From Azorhizobium oxalatiphilum (GTDB taxonomy: Bacteria > Pseudomonadota > Alphaproteobacteria > Rhizobiales > Xanthobacteraceae), in NCBI RefSeq assembly GCF_014635325.1, contig NZ_BMCT01000001.1:1393743-1457742 (forward strand): a stretch of 64,000 nt of DNA, written 5' to 3'. The notes under the pieces were generated by a model, which was given only the letters and a program-made list of their open reading frames with translations, ran no database searches and was not told the DNA's origin. Below are positions 17,548-25,564 of the stretch, in pieces. The translations under genes were made by a program, and so were the position numbers. Position 1 is the first letter of the stretch. The number at the start of each line of letters is the position of its first letter.

Positions 17548-18654
17548 TCAGGACAGGCGCACGAGATCGCGCGGGGACTGCGTGAGGCGGCGGGCGCCGT
17601 CCTGCGTCACCACGATGATGTCCTCGATGCGCACGCCGAAGCGGCCGGGAATGTAGATGCCCGGCTCATCGGAGAAGGTCATGCCGGGCTCCAGCGCCTG
17701 CGTGTTGCCCGCCACCAGATAAGGCCCCTCATGAGCGGCAAGGCCGATGCCGTGGCCGAGGCGGTGCGTGAAGCGCTCGCCATAGCCGGCATCCGCGATG
17801 ATGCGGCGGCCGACGGCATCGATCTCCTGCGCCGGCACGCCGGGGCGCACCGCCCGGAAGGCCGCTTCTTGCGCCTGCCGCACGATGTCATAGACGGCTA
17901 CGTACTCAGGGTCCGGCGCGCCGGAGACGGCGACACGGCAGATGTCGCCATAATAGCCCTCGAAGCAGCCGGCATAGTCGAACACCACCGGCTCGCCGGG
18001 CTGGATCACATGATCGCTGCCGTGATGGAGCGAGGAAGCGCCGTTCGCGCCTGCGCCCACATCCACCCAGCTCACCTCGCTGAAGCCCTCCTCGCGCATC
18101 AGGCCGTCGATGACGGCGCGCAGCTCCAGCTCGGTGCGGCCCACCATGGTGGGCGTCATGGCGCAGAAGCGGGACCACACCGCATCGATGCGATCGGCGG
18201 CGGCCTGCAGGGCGGCGATCTCTTCTTCGCTCTTGATGAGACGGGGCGTCTCCACCAGCGCGGCGCCGGGCACCACGGAGACGCCGGGCAGGAGGGCGGT
18301 GAGCTGGAGCAGGAAGCCGCTCCAGAATTCCGTATTGACCGCGATGGTCTTCACCCCCGCCGCCTGCGCGACGGCGGCAACGCCGCTGAGCATCGGCTCG
18401 GCTTCGTCCCAGATGCACACTGCAAGTCCGGGCAGACCCTCGTAGAGCGGCGCCTGCAGGCGCGGGGAGAAGACGATCTCCTGCCCATCCGCGAACAGGC
18501 CGAGGGCGACGAAGCGCTCGGTGAGGATGGCATCGCGGCCGGCGAAATAGCGGAAGCCGGCGCTGGGGCCGATCAGCAGCAGATCAATGCCGGCGGCCTG
18601 CATGGCGTGGCGCACGGCGGTGCGGCGGGAGGCGAGGGGGGAGGGGGAAATCAC
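17548..18654 (-). CDS. M24-family metallopeptidase (Xaa-Pro dipeptidase-like), complete metal site
   Basis: A 368-residue protein started at the GTG at 18654, which has GGAG nine bases upstream; the longer open frame toward 18822 runs through the promoter region and is rejected. The N-terminal domain is followed by the M24 catalytic domain with all five ligands: Asp226 and Asp237 (FDYAGCFEGYYGD), His301 (LGHGIGLAAHE), Glu330 (DEPGIY) and Glu344 (VRIED). It is the first gene of the operon with the degenerate M24 protein and is divergent from the SnoaL/M20 pair. Family members cleave Xaa-Pro or related amide bonds; the importer and other hydrolases nearby suggest an imported amide or peptide-like substrate. 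Confidence 0.9.
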   Translation of the reverse strand: MISPSPLASRRTAVRHAMQAAGIDLLLIGPSAGFRYFAGRDAILTERFVALGLFADGQEIVFSPRLQAPLYEGLPGLAVCIWDEAEPMLSGVAAVAQAAGVKTIAVNTEFWSGFLLQLTALLPGVSVVPGAALVETPRLIKSEEEIAALQAAADRIDAVWSRFCAMTPTMVGRTELELRAVIDGLMREEGFSEVSWVDVGAGANGASSLHHGSDHVIQPGEPVVFDYAGCFEGYYGDICRVAVSGAPDPEYVAVYDIVRQAQEAAFRAVRPGVPAQEIDAVGRRIIADAGYGERFTHRLGHGIGLAAHEGPYLVAGNTQALEPGMTFSDEPGIYIPGRFGVRIEDIIVVTQDGARRLTQSPRDLVRLS

Positions 18655-18713
18655 GCGGCGTCTCCGGCTGGGCGGCCTCCCGAATTCGCATCGGGGGAGC
18701 TGGAACCCGTTTT

Positions 18714-18758
18714 CTGCATGCAGTACACATATGGCCGTTGTGACTGTTTTTTTGTCAA
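18714..18758 (-). promoter_or_regulatory. Promoter with palindromic operator for the M24 operon
   Basis: Reading the minus strand, TTGACA (18753-18758) and CATATG (18728-18733), 19 bases apart, form a possible promoter. Four bases further downstream lies the perfect palindrome CTGCATGCAG (18714-18723), where a bound repressor would block initiation. The same 10 bases recur at 20768-20777. The likely ligand protein is the GntR/FCD regulator encoded at 26485. Confidence 0.5.
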
Positions 18759-18793
18759 GCCGCCTGCTTGAGCAAACCGCGAGAGGAGCCCCC

Positions 18794-19207
18794 ATGCCGA
18801 CCGACGATCCCAAGGCTGTCATCCTGCGCTATTACGATCAGGTGTGGGACAAGCGTCAGCCGGAGGCCATCGAGGGGCTGTTCGCGGCCGAATATGTGAA
18901 CCATGCCGGCGCGCGCGGCCTGCTGGCGGGGCCGGCCGGCATCCGCAAGAATTACGATGCCCTGCTCGCCTCCTTCCCGGACGTGCGGTTCACGCTGGAT
19001 GACATCCTGGTGGACGGTGAGAAGGTGGTGGTGCGCTACACCATGCTGGGCACTCACACCGGCGAATTCCAGGGCCGCGCGCCCACCGGGCGGGCCGTGA
19101 CCGTGCCGGGCATCGGCATCTATGCCGTCTCCGGTGGCAAGATCCGCGAGAGCTGGGTGCTGCGCGATTCCCTCGTGCTGCTGCGCCAGCTGGACGAGGC
19201 TGCCTGA
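18794..19207 (+). CDS. SnoaL-like/ester-cyclase family protein
   Basis: A 137-residue NTF2-fold protein. The ATG at 18794 has GAGAGGAG close upstream. The text PKAVILRYYDQVWDKRQPEA, YVNHAGARG, IRKNYDALLASFPDVRFTLDDI and VPGIGIYAVSGGKIRESWVLRD follows the SnoaL-like family, small cone-shaped proteins that cyclise, isomerise or bind hydrophobic small molecules. The stop codon shares one base with the start of the M20 peptidase gene (TGATG), so the two are coupled. The reaction here cannot be told from sequence. It is probably controlled from the divergent promoter region shared with the M24 operon. Confidence 0.85.
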   Translation: MPTDDPKAVILRYYDQVWDKRQPEAIEGLFAAEYVNHAGARGLLAGPAGIRKNYDALLASFPDVRFTLDDILVDGEKVVVRYTMLGTHTGEFQGRAPTGRAVTVPGIGIYAVSGGKIRESWVLRDSLVLLRQLDEAA

Positions 19208-20601
19208 TGGATGACGGGATGCGCGACTGGCGGGCCTATCTCGCCGATCACCAGATGGAATTCCTCGAGCAGCTCAAGGAATTCCTGCGCATCCCGAGCA
19301 TCTCCGCCGATCCGGCCCGTCTGCCGGACGTGGACCGCGCGGCGGCGTGGGTGGCGGCGCGCGTGAGCGCCGCCGGCCTTGAGCATGTGGAGGTGCTGCG
19401 GGCGGGTCGTTACCCCATGGTCTATGCCGACTGGCTGCATGCGCCGGGCCGGCCCACGGTGCTGATCTACGGCCATTTCGACGTGCAGCCCGTGGATCCG
19501 GTGGACGCCTGGACCCATCCACCCTTCGAGCCGACCATCGTGGATGACCGGATCTATGCGCGGGGCGCCTCCGACGACAAGGGCAACATGTTGGTGCCGA
19601 TCCTCGTGCTGGAGGCCTTCCTGCGCACGCGCGGCGCCTTGCCGGTGAACGTGAAGCTGCTGTTCGAGGGGCAGGAGGAAATCCTTAGCCCGGACCTGCC
19701 GGCCTTTGTCGCCGCCGCGCGCGAGCGGCTTTCCTGCGACATGGTGGTGAGCGCCGACGGCTGGCAGTGGAGCGAGACCGAAGCCGATCTGCGGGTGGGC
19801 CTGCGCGGCCTCTGTGCGCTGGAGGTGACGGTGCGCGGGCCGGCCACGGAGCTGCATTCCGGTTCCCATGGCGGCGCGGTGGCCAACCCCGCGCAGGCGC
19901 TGGTGCGGCTGCTCGCCAGCCTGCATGGCGACACCGGGCGGGTGGCCGTGCCCGGCTTCTATGATGAGGTTCTGCCGCTGGATGAAACGGCGCGCAGCCA
20001 GATCGCCGCCGTGCCCTTCGATGAGGCGGCCTATCGGGCGCGGGTGGGCGTTTCGGCGCTGGCCGGCGAGCCTGGTTTCTCGCCCCGCGAGCGCATCGGC
20101 GTGCGGCCGACGCTGGAGATCAATGGCATCACCAGTGGCTATGCGGGGTCGGGGGTGAAGACGATCATCCCCGCCCAGGCCAGTGCCAAGATCACCTGCC
20201 GGCTGGTGCCGGATCAGGCGCCGGCCGTGATTGCGGAGCGGGTGCGGGCACATCTGGCAGCGCAGGCGCTGCCGGGTGTCGAGGTGGAGGTTCAGGTACT
20301 GCCCAATGCGGCGCGGCCCTATCTCATCCCCATGGATCACCCCGCCAACCAGGCCGCCGCCGAGGTGTTGACCGAGCTTTACGGGCGCGCGCCCTATTAC
20401 ACCCGCTCCGGCGGCTCCATCGCCATTCTCGACCTGTTCCGGCAGGAGCTGGACGCCTTCACGGTGATCTACGGATTCGGCCTGCCGGACGAGAATTTCC
20501 ATGCGCCGGATGAATTCCTGCGCCTCTCCGGCTTCCGCCTCGGGCAGGAGGGCTATGGCCGCCTGCTGGAGCGCATTGCGGAAATTTCCGGCAGCCTCTG
20601 A
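19207..20601 (+). CDS. M20-family metallopeptidase (dipeptidase/deacylase)
   Basis: A 464-residue di-zinc hydrolase of the ArgE/DapE/CPG2 clan. Ligand motifs are His90 and Asp92 (YGHFDVQP), the bridging Asp123 (ASDDKG), the catalytic Glu157-Glu158 (EGQEEI), Asp184 (SADG) and the C-terminal His in GLPDENFHAPDE. The lid (dimerisation) domain covers about residues 200-360, with ELHSGSHGGAV at its edge. It overlaps the SnoaL gene by one base. The family hydrolyses dipeptides or N-acyl amino acids. With the two M24 proteins and the Pot-type importer it suggests stepwise cleavage of an imported amide or peptide-like compound. Confidence 0.93.
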   Translation: MDDGMRDWRAYLADHQMEFLEQLKEFLRIPSISADPARLPDVDRAAAWVAARVSAAGLEHVEVLRAGRYPMVYADWLHAPGRPTVLIYGHFDVQPVDPVDAWTHPPFEPTIVDDRIYARGASDDKGNMLVPILVLEAFLRTRGALPVNVKLLFEGQEEILSPDLPAFVAAARERLSCDMVVSADGWQWSETEADLRVGLRGLCALEVTVRGPATELHSGSHGGAVANPAQALVRLLASLHGDTGRVAVPGFYDEVLPLDETARSQIAAVPFDEAAYRARVGVSALAGEPGFSPRERIGVRPTLEINGITSGYAGSGVKTIIPAQASAKITCRLVPDQAPAVIAERVRAHLAAQALPGVEVEVQVLPNAARPYLIPMDHPANQAAAEVLTELYGRAPYYTRSGGSIAILDLFRQELDAFTVIYGFGLPDENFHAPDEFLRLSGFRLGQEGYGRLLERIAEISGSL

Positions 20602-20740
20602 TTTTTCCCGAAACGCCTGTTCAAGCCTCGGGGCGGTGCGACGCATCGCCAGCGATGGAACATGTCCGCGCCATGGCCCCGGATGCCCCGCGAATGGACG
20701 CGTACAGCGGAACATTGGCTAAAAATCAGGCGGAAAGGAT

Positions 20741-20777
20741 TTGACGAAATTTTCTGCCCTCTGCATGCTGCATGCAG
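20741..20777 (+). promoter_or_regulatory. Promoter overlapped by CTGCATGC/CTGCATGCAG operator
   Basis: TTGACG at 20741-20746 with 17-base spacing to CATGCT forms a plausible promoter for the acyl-CoA-dehydrogenase-like gene and importer. The presumed -10 is covered by CTGCATGC followed by CTGCATGCAG (20761-20777), the same palindrome as at 18714-18723. An 11-base identity (CTGCATGCAGT) is shared by the two sites. Confidence 0.5.
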
Positions 20778-20828
20778 TCAACGCGACACGAGCCCACGGC
20801 GACGGACAGCCGCAGGGCCGCGCGTGGC

Positions 20829-20940
20829 CTGGAGCCGGATCGGTTCAGATTTAATCTGAACCGTGAATCCGCCTCTAACGCTTTGGTAGAGAACGTCTTT
20901 CGGCCTCGATTGCGAAGCAATCGAGCCGGACGTGCTCTAG
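20829..20940 (-). repeat. Dispersed two-hairpin intergenic element, copy 2
   Basis: It contains two perfect hairpins: arms CGGTTCAGATT and AATCTGAACCG around a single T (about 20840-20862), and CTCGATTGC-GAA-GCAATCGAG (about 20907-20927). Read on the minus strand, the part from 20927 down matches copy 1 at 4370-4410 at about four bases in five (GATTGCTTCGCAATC, then GCCGAAAGACGTTCTCTACC). Both copies end near a CTCTAG/CTAGAG edge. It lies between a promoter and its first gene, so it would be in the 5' leader. Confidence 0.65.
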
Positions 20941-20962
20941 GGTGCATCGAAAGGATTGCGTG

Positions 20963-22222
20963 ATGGCCTTCACCCTTACCGCCGAACAGAAGAAGTGGGT
21001 CGAGGTGGCGCGCTCGCTCGCCAAGGACATCGCCGCGAATTCGCGCCGCGACGACGAGGCCGCCGCCTTCCCGACCGAGACCTTCGCCAAGCTGCGCGCG
21101 GCCGGCCTGCTCAATCTCGCCGTGCCGAAGGAATATGGCGGCGCCGGCACCGAGGCCGGCAATGCGCACCTGACCGCCTATCTCGTCACCGAGCAGATTT
21201 CCCGCGCCTGCCCCGCCACCGGCTGGGATCTCATCATCCACTATCACCAGTGCGGCGCGGTCGCCCGTCTCGGCAATGAGGAGCAGAAGCGCCGCATCCT
21301 CGGCGACGTGGTGAAGAACGGCGCGCTCATGGGCTCGCTGGGCTCCGAGGTGAACCATCAGGAGCAGACCGCCCCCAAGGATGCCACCCGCAAGCTGATC
21401 TTCCAGGCCGAGATGACCCCGGTGGAGGGCGGCTTCCTCGCCAACGCCTCCAAGCACTTCTGCTCCAACGCGCCGGTTGCCGACTACATGCTCTACTGGA
21501 GCATCGCCCCCGGCGCCAACGCGGCCACCGATGGGCTGACACTGTCCATCGTCACCAAGAACAGCCCCGGCCTGACCTTCTCCGAGCACGGCTGGGACGA
21601 CATCATCGGCCTGCGCTCCTCGGTGAGCTGGAGCGCCAAGCTGGAGAACGTCTTCATCCCGTGGGAGAACGTGCTCGGCGAGCCCGGCGACTTCGTGCAG
21701 AAGGATCCCTACACGCTGGAGCTCTCGCAGGCCTTCCAACTGCTCGGCTCGGCGCAGGGTGCGCTCGACCATGTGCTCGACGTGCTGCGCGCCCGTCCGT
21801 TCCTGCAGAAGGAAGAGGGGCTGATGGTGCTGCTGGGCGAACTGTCCGGCGAGATCCAGGCCTCGCGCGGCTCCTGCCTGCTGGCCAGCGCGCTGTGGGA
21901 GGAGAAGGATTTCGGCGCCGCCGCGCTCGCCTCCCTGCGCGCCCACCACACGGCGCGCGAGACGGCCCTTCATGTGATCACCAAGGCGTTCGACATGGTG
22001 GGTACGCGCGCCTTGTTCGCCTCCTCGCCGCTGGAGCGCTTCTGGCGCGACGTGCGCACCGCCTCGCTGCACACCCGCGCCTCGCAGCTGCTGCGCCTCG
22101 TGGCCGATGCGGACGTGGCCGGCACCTATGCGCCGAAGCAGAAATACGGCGCGCTGGTGGATAAGCCGGTGACTTGGGAGTCGCTGGGCATTCCCCGGCA
22201 GCCCCGTGCGGAAGTAGCCTGA
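20963..22222 (+). CDS. Acyl-CoA-dehydrogenase-fold flavoprotein (dehydrogenase or flavin monooxygenase)
   Basis: A 419-residue protein with the ACAD layout: N-terminal helical domain (residues 1-120, with KLRAAGLLNLAVPKEYGGAG), central beta domain (about 125-230) and C-terminal four-helix domain (to 400). The ATG at 20963 has AAGGA nine bases upstream. The C-terminal text SLHTRASQLLRLVADADVAG and the lack of the usual catalytic Glu context resemble the DszC/SfnC-like flavin monooxygenase branch more than fatty-acid dehydrogenases, but I cannot decide between them by eye. It precedes an ABC importer on the same strand by about 70 bases, so it probably oxidises the imported substrate or its breakdown product. 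Confidence 0.82.
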   Translation: MAFTLTAEQKKWVEVARSLAKDIAANSRRDDEAAAFPTETFAKLRAAGLLNLAVPKEYGGAGTEAGNAHLTAYLVTEQISRACPATGWDLIIHYHQCGAVARLGNEEQKRRILGDVVKNGALMGSLGSEVNHQEQTAPKDATRKLIFQAEMTPVEGGFLANASKHFCSNAPVADYMLYWSIAPGANAATDGLTLSIVTKNSPGLTFSEHGWDDIIGLRSSVSWSAKLENVFIPWENVLGEPGDFVQKDPYTLELSQAFQLLGSAQGALDHVLDVLRARPFLQKEEGLMVLLGELSGEIQASRGSCLLASALWEEKDFGAAALASLRAHHTARETALHVITKAFDMVGTRALFASSPLERFWRDVRTASLHTRASQLLRLVADADVAGTYAPKQKYGALVDKPVTWESLGIPRQPRAEVA

Positions 22223-22294
22223 GCATCCTCCCCCGAACGGGTAGGGCGGCCCCAGCCGCCCTGCCCGTCCTGTCTCGAACCTTGAGAGCGACCT

Positions 22295-23371
22295 ATGCCC
22301 CAGGGTGCCAGCCTCTCCCTTCGCGAGCTTGCCAAATTCTATGATGGCGCGGGCGCCGTGCTCGGCGTCTCGCTCGATCTCGAACCCGGCAAGTTCCTGA
22401 CGCTGCTCGGCCCCTCCGGCTCGGGCAAAACCACCACGCTGATGATGGTGGCCGGTTTCGTGGATCCCACCGGCGGCGACATCCTCGTCAATGGCCGCTC
22501 CGTGGCGCGCATGCCCGCGCACAAGCGCGACATGGGCATGGTGTTCCAGAACTATGCGCTGTTCCCGCACATGACGGTGGCGGAGAATGTTGGCTTTCCG
22601 CTCAAGATGCGGAACATGTCGCGTTCGGAGAGGGACGACCGCATCGCCACCTTCGTGAAGATGGTGGGGCTGGAGCCGTTCGCCAAGCGCTATCCGCAGC
22701 AGCTCTCCGGCGGCCAGCAGCAGCGCGTGGCGCTGGCGCGGGCGCTGGTGTTCAGCCCCTCGCTGGTGCTGATGGACGAGCCGCTGGGCGCGCTTGATCG
22801 CCGCCTGCGCCTGCAGATGCAGGAAGAGATCAAGGGCATCCAGCGCGAGCTGGGCCTGACCGTGATCTATGTGACGCACGATCAGGAAGAAGCCCTCACC
22901 ATGTCCGACATGGTGGCGGTGATGGAAGGTGGGCGCATCTCCAGCTTCGGCACGCCGCGCGAGATCTACGAGAAACCCACCAACCGCTTCGTGGCCAATT
23001 TCATCGGCGAATCCAATTTCATCCCGTGCCATCTGGAGCAGGCGGGAGGCGAGACACTGGCGCGGCTGGAGAGCGGCGCGCGCGTGGCGGTGGGGGCTTC
23101 CGATCTGCCCGCCGGCGCGCCCGGCGTCATCTTCCTGCGGCCCGAGCGGCTGCGCCTGTGCGCGGCTGATGACGCGCTGCCCAACAAGGTGCCGGGTCGT
23201 GTCATGGGCGAGATCTATCTCGGCGACGCCTCGCTCTATCGCGTGCGTCTCGGCGACGGGCTGGAGGTGAAGGTGAAGCGCCCCAATCGCGGCTACGGCA
23301 TGCCGGTGCGCGAAGGCGACGAGATGATGGTGGGATGGCAGCCCGCCGACAGTATCGTGCTGCGGGCCTGA
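22295..23371 (+). CDS. ABC importer ATPase (PotA-like)
   Basis: A 358-residue ATP-binding subunit of a spermidine/putrescine-type (CUT/PotA-like) importer. Walker A is residues 39-46 (GPSGSGKT), the Q-loop MGMVFQNYALFPHMTV, the signature LSGGQQQ at 137-143, and Walker B LVLMDEP ending at 163, with the H-loop in YVTHDQEEAL. The C-terminal 110 residues are the TOBE regulatory domain (FLRPERLRLC, GRVMGEIYLGDASLYRVRL). It is the first importer gene, about 70 bases after the flavoprotein and followed by binding protein and two permeases. Confidence 0.95.
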   Translation: MPQGASLSLRELAKFYDGAGAVLGVSLDLEPGKFLTLLGPSGSGKTTTLMMVAGFVDPTGGDILVNGRSVARMPAHKRDMGMVFQNYALFPHMTVAENVGFPLKMRNMSRSERDDRIATFVKMVGLEPFAKRYPQQLSGGQQQRVALARALVFSPSLVLMDEPLGALDRRLRLQMQEEIKGIQRELGLTVIYVTHDQEEALTMSDMVAVMEGGRISSFGTPREIYEKPTNRFVANFIGESNFIPCHLEQAGGETLARLESGARVAVGASDLPAGAPGVIFLRPERLRLCAADDALPNKVPGRVMGEIYLGDASLYRVRLGDGLEVKVKRPNRGYGMPVREGDEMMVGWQPADSIVLRA

Positions 23372-23400
23372 GGCCCGGAAGCCGGGCGCCGCGCGCGTCC

Positions 23401-23450
23401 GCAAGAGAAGCCCGCAAGAGACACCCGCAAGAGACACCCGCAACAGAAAA
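23401..23450 (+). repeat. Short 13-bp tandem repeats between ATPase and binding-protein genes
   Basis: The unit CCCGCAAGAGACA occurs twice without change (23411-23423 has one variation within GAAGCCCGC context; 23424-23436 is exact) with degenerate copies on each side (CCGCAAGAGAAG before, CCCGCAACAGAAA after). It sits in the leader of the binding-protein gene. Confidence 0.6.
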
Positions 23451-23521
23451 CCGCGCCGACGAGATCAAAAGACCGGGCGCGCAGACAGCCGGAAAATTCT
23501 CATCCAGAGGGGAATGGTCGC

Positions 23522-24589
23522 ATGTCAGTCCAGCAGAAGAACGTGTCCCGGTATCGGCTCGGCATCGCTGCCGCCGTGGCTGCCGGCCTCCTGGTCTCCG
23601 GCGCCCCGGCGCTGGCGCAGAGCGCTGGCAACCTCACGGTGCTGTCGTTGGGCGGCAGCTATCAGGAGGCCCAGAGCAAGTTCTGGTTCAAGCCCTTCGC
23701 GCAGGCGTCCGGTGTCAATCTCACGGAAGCGGCGGGCTACAATTTCGCCAAGCTGAAGGTGATGATCGAGAGCGGCAACGTGGAAGCCGATGTGGTCGAT
23801 ATCTCCGCCGACACCGCCGACAATCTCGGCCATGCCGGTCTTCTGGAGAAGATCGACTGGTCGAAGATCCCGGCCGATTGCAAGGCCGGCATTCCCGCCG
23901 CCGCCAAGCGCGACTATGCCTTCCCCACCATCCAGTGGGCCATGGTGATGGCCTACAACACCAAGACGTTCCCCGAAGGCAAGGCGCCCAAGACCTGGGC
24001 CGACTTTTGGAATGTCTCCGCCTTCCCCGGCAAGCGCGCCTCCATCGGCGCCACCCGCCCGCCGGTGGAGCAGGCTGCGTTGGCGATCAATGGGGATCTC
24101 GCCAAGCTCTATCCCATCGATCTGGATGCCGCCTTCGCCAAGATCAAGTCGCTGGGCAGCGCCATGGTGTTCGCGGATGGCTATGCGCAGGTGGCGCAGT
24201 ATCTGGCCGATGGCGAGGCCGACATGGTGGTGATCCCCAACGGCCGCGTGGCGCCGCTGGTGGCGGCCGGCAAGCCGGTGGCCATCAACTGGAACCAGCA
24301 CCTCACCTTCCCGAACTTCTTCGCCATCCCGAAGGGCGCGCCCAACAAGGACAATGCGATGAAGTTCCTGGCCTTCGTGTGCAAGCCGGAGGTGATGGCC
24401 GCCATCGCGCCCGCCACCAATTACGGCCCGATCAACATGGATGCCTATACCTTCATCACCCCGCAGGTGGCGGCGCTGCTGCCGGGCAATCCCAAGACCG
24501 CCTCCATGGGCCGGGAGGCCGATGCGGCGTGGCTGGCCAAGTTCCGCGGCGACATCGCCAAGGGCTGGTCCAAAATGGCCATCCGGTGA
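23522..24589 (+). CDS. Periplasmic substrate-binding protein of Pot-type ABC importer
   Basis: A 355-residue extracytoplasmic binding protein. The signal peptide covers residues 1-33 and ends ALA before QSAGN. The mature protein opens with LTVLSLGGSYQEAQSKFWFKPF, typical of the spermidine/putrescine-like and iron(III)-like SBP group, followed by YAFPTIQWAMVMAYNTKTFP and NFFAIPKGAPNKDNAMKFLAF. RBS: AGAGGGGAATGGTCGC upstream of the ATG. The ligand is not evident: polyamine-type permeases in this family also carry opines, amino-sugar acids and other amine-bearing compounds, and the hydrolases nearby suggest an amide. Confidence 0.93.
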   Translation: MSVQQKNVSRYRLGIAAAVAAGLLVSGAPALAQSAGNLTVLSLGGSYQEAQSKFWFKPFAQASGVNLTEAAGYNFAKLKVMIESGNVEADVVDISADTADNLGHAGLLEKIDWSKIPADCKAGIPAAAKRDYAFPTIQWAMVMAYNTKTFPEGKAPKTWADFWNVSAFPGKRASIGATRPPVEQAALAINGDLAKLYPIDLDAAFAKIKSLGSAMVFADGYAQVAQYLADGEADMVVIPNGRVAPLVAAGKPVAINWNQHLTFPNFFAIPKGAPNKDNAMKFLAFVCKPEVMAAIAPATNYGPINMDAYTFITPQVAALLPGNPKTASMGREADAAWLAKFRGDIAKGWSKMAIR

Positions 24590-24670
24590 CGGCCATTTGC
24601 TGACCGCTGAAGCCTGCCCGCCGGCGCTCATGCCGGCGCGGCGCCCACCCCTGGGAGGATGAGGAATCCG

Positions 24671-25564
24671 ATGACGGACACGACGCTCGCAGCGCGCGCG
24701 GCCAGCGCCCCCGGCGTGCCGGTGCGCACCAAGGCGGGCCGGGGCGTCTACCCCTGGCTCGCGCTGCCCGCCATCGGGTTCTATCTCATCTTCTTCGGCT
24801 GGCCGCTGGTGCAGATGATGTGGCGCAGCGTCTTTGACGACGGCTTCACCTTCGCCGGCTACTGGGAGTTCTTTTCGCTCCCCATCTATTGGTACGTGCT
24901 CGGCTACACCATGGCCATCGGCGTGGTGACGCTGGTGCTCACGCTGGCCATCGGCTACCCGGTGGCCTACTGGCTGGTGCGGCTGGACCGCACCTGGACC
25001 GTGGTGCTGATGGCCTTCGTGCTGATCCCGTTCTGGAGCAGCGGCCTCGTGCGCACCTATGCCTGGATCGTCATCCTCGGGCGGCAGGGCGTGGTCAACA
25101 ACCTGCTGATCCGCCTCGGGATCATCGACCAGCCCTTCGCCTTTCTCGGCACCCACTGGGCGGTCATGGTGGGGCTCACCTATTACCTTCTGCCTTACAT
25201 GATCCTGTGCCTCTACAGCGTCATGAACAATATCGACCGCAACCTGATGAAGGCGGCGCGCAATCTCGGTGCCTCGCCGTTCCGCGCCTTCCTCACCGTG
25301 TTCGTGCCGCTCACCAAGCCGGGCGTGTTCGCGGGCAGCTTCCTCGTCTTCATGCTGGCCATCGGCATGTACATCACGCCCGCTCTGCTGGGCGGGCCGG
25401 AGCAGACCACGCTGCCCCTCGTCATTGCGCTGCAGATCAACGAGGCGCTGGACTGGACGCTGGCGGCGGCCCTCTCCATGGTGCTGCTGGCCTTCACCAT
25501 CATCATCCAGCTGTTCGCGAACCGCTTCGTGGATCTCGACCATATGTGGGGAGGCGCGCGATGA
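24671..25564 (+). CDS. ABC importer permease (PotB-like)
   Basis: A 297-residue inner-membrane permease with six hydrophobic segments. The EAA loop is seen as NLMKAARNLGASPFRAFLTVFVPLTKPG. The ATG at 24671 is preferred because GAGGA lies five bases upstream, whereas an in-frame ATG 12 bases earlier overlaps the ribosome site. It follows the binding-protein gene by 81 bases and overlaps the next permease by four bases (ATGA). Confidence 0.94.
   Translation: MTDTTLAARAASAPGVPVRTKAGRGVYPWLALPAIGFYLIFFGWPLVQMMWRSVFDDGFTFAGYWEFFSLPIYWYVLGYTMAIGVVTLVLTLAIGYPVAYWLVRLDRTWTVVLMAFVLIPFWSSGLVRTYAWIVILGRQGVVNNLLIRLGIIDQPFAFLGTHWAVMVGLTYYLLPYMILCLYSVMNNIDRNLMKAARNLGASPFRAFLTVFVPLTKPGVFAGSFLVFMLAIGMYITPALLGGPEQTTLPLVIALQINEALDWTLAAALSMVLLAFTIIIQLFANRFVDLDHMWGGAR

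Larger units (their letters stand above)
20602..20962. other. Regulatory gap upstream of the flavoprotein-importer operon
   Basis: This 361-base non-coding stretch holds the TTGACG promoter with the CTGCATGCAG palindrome (20741-20777) and the two-hairpin dispersed element (20829-20940), both listed separately. Bases 20602-20740 carry no recognisable feature. Confidence 0.6.

Noticed and set aside
18655-18822. Longer N-terminus for the complete-site M24 protein
   Set aside because: The extra 56 codons run through the promoter and the CTGCATGCAG palindrome, and a GTG with a ribosome site fits at 18654.
20726-23443. Long minus-strand open frame opposite the flavoprotein and importer ATPase
   Set aside because: Composition is that of an antisense GC-rich frame (His/Arg/Ala-rich), while the plus strand encodes two well-conserved proteins.
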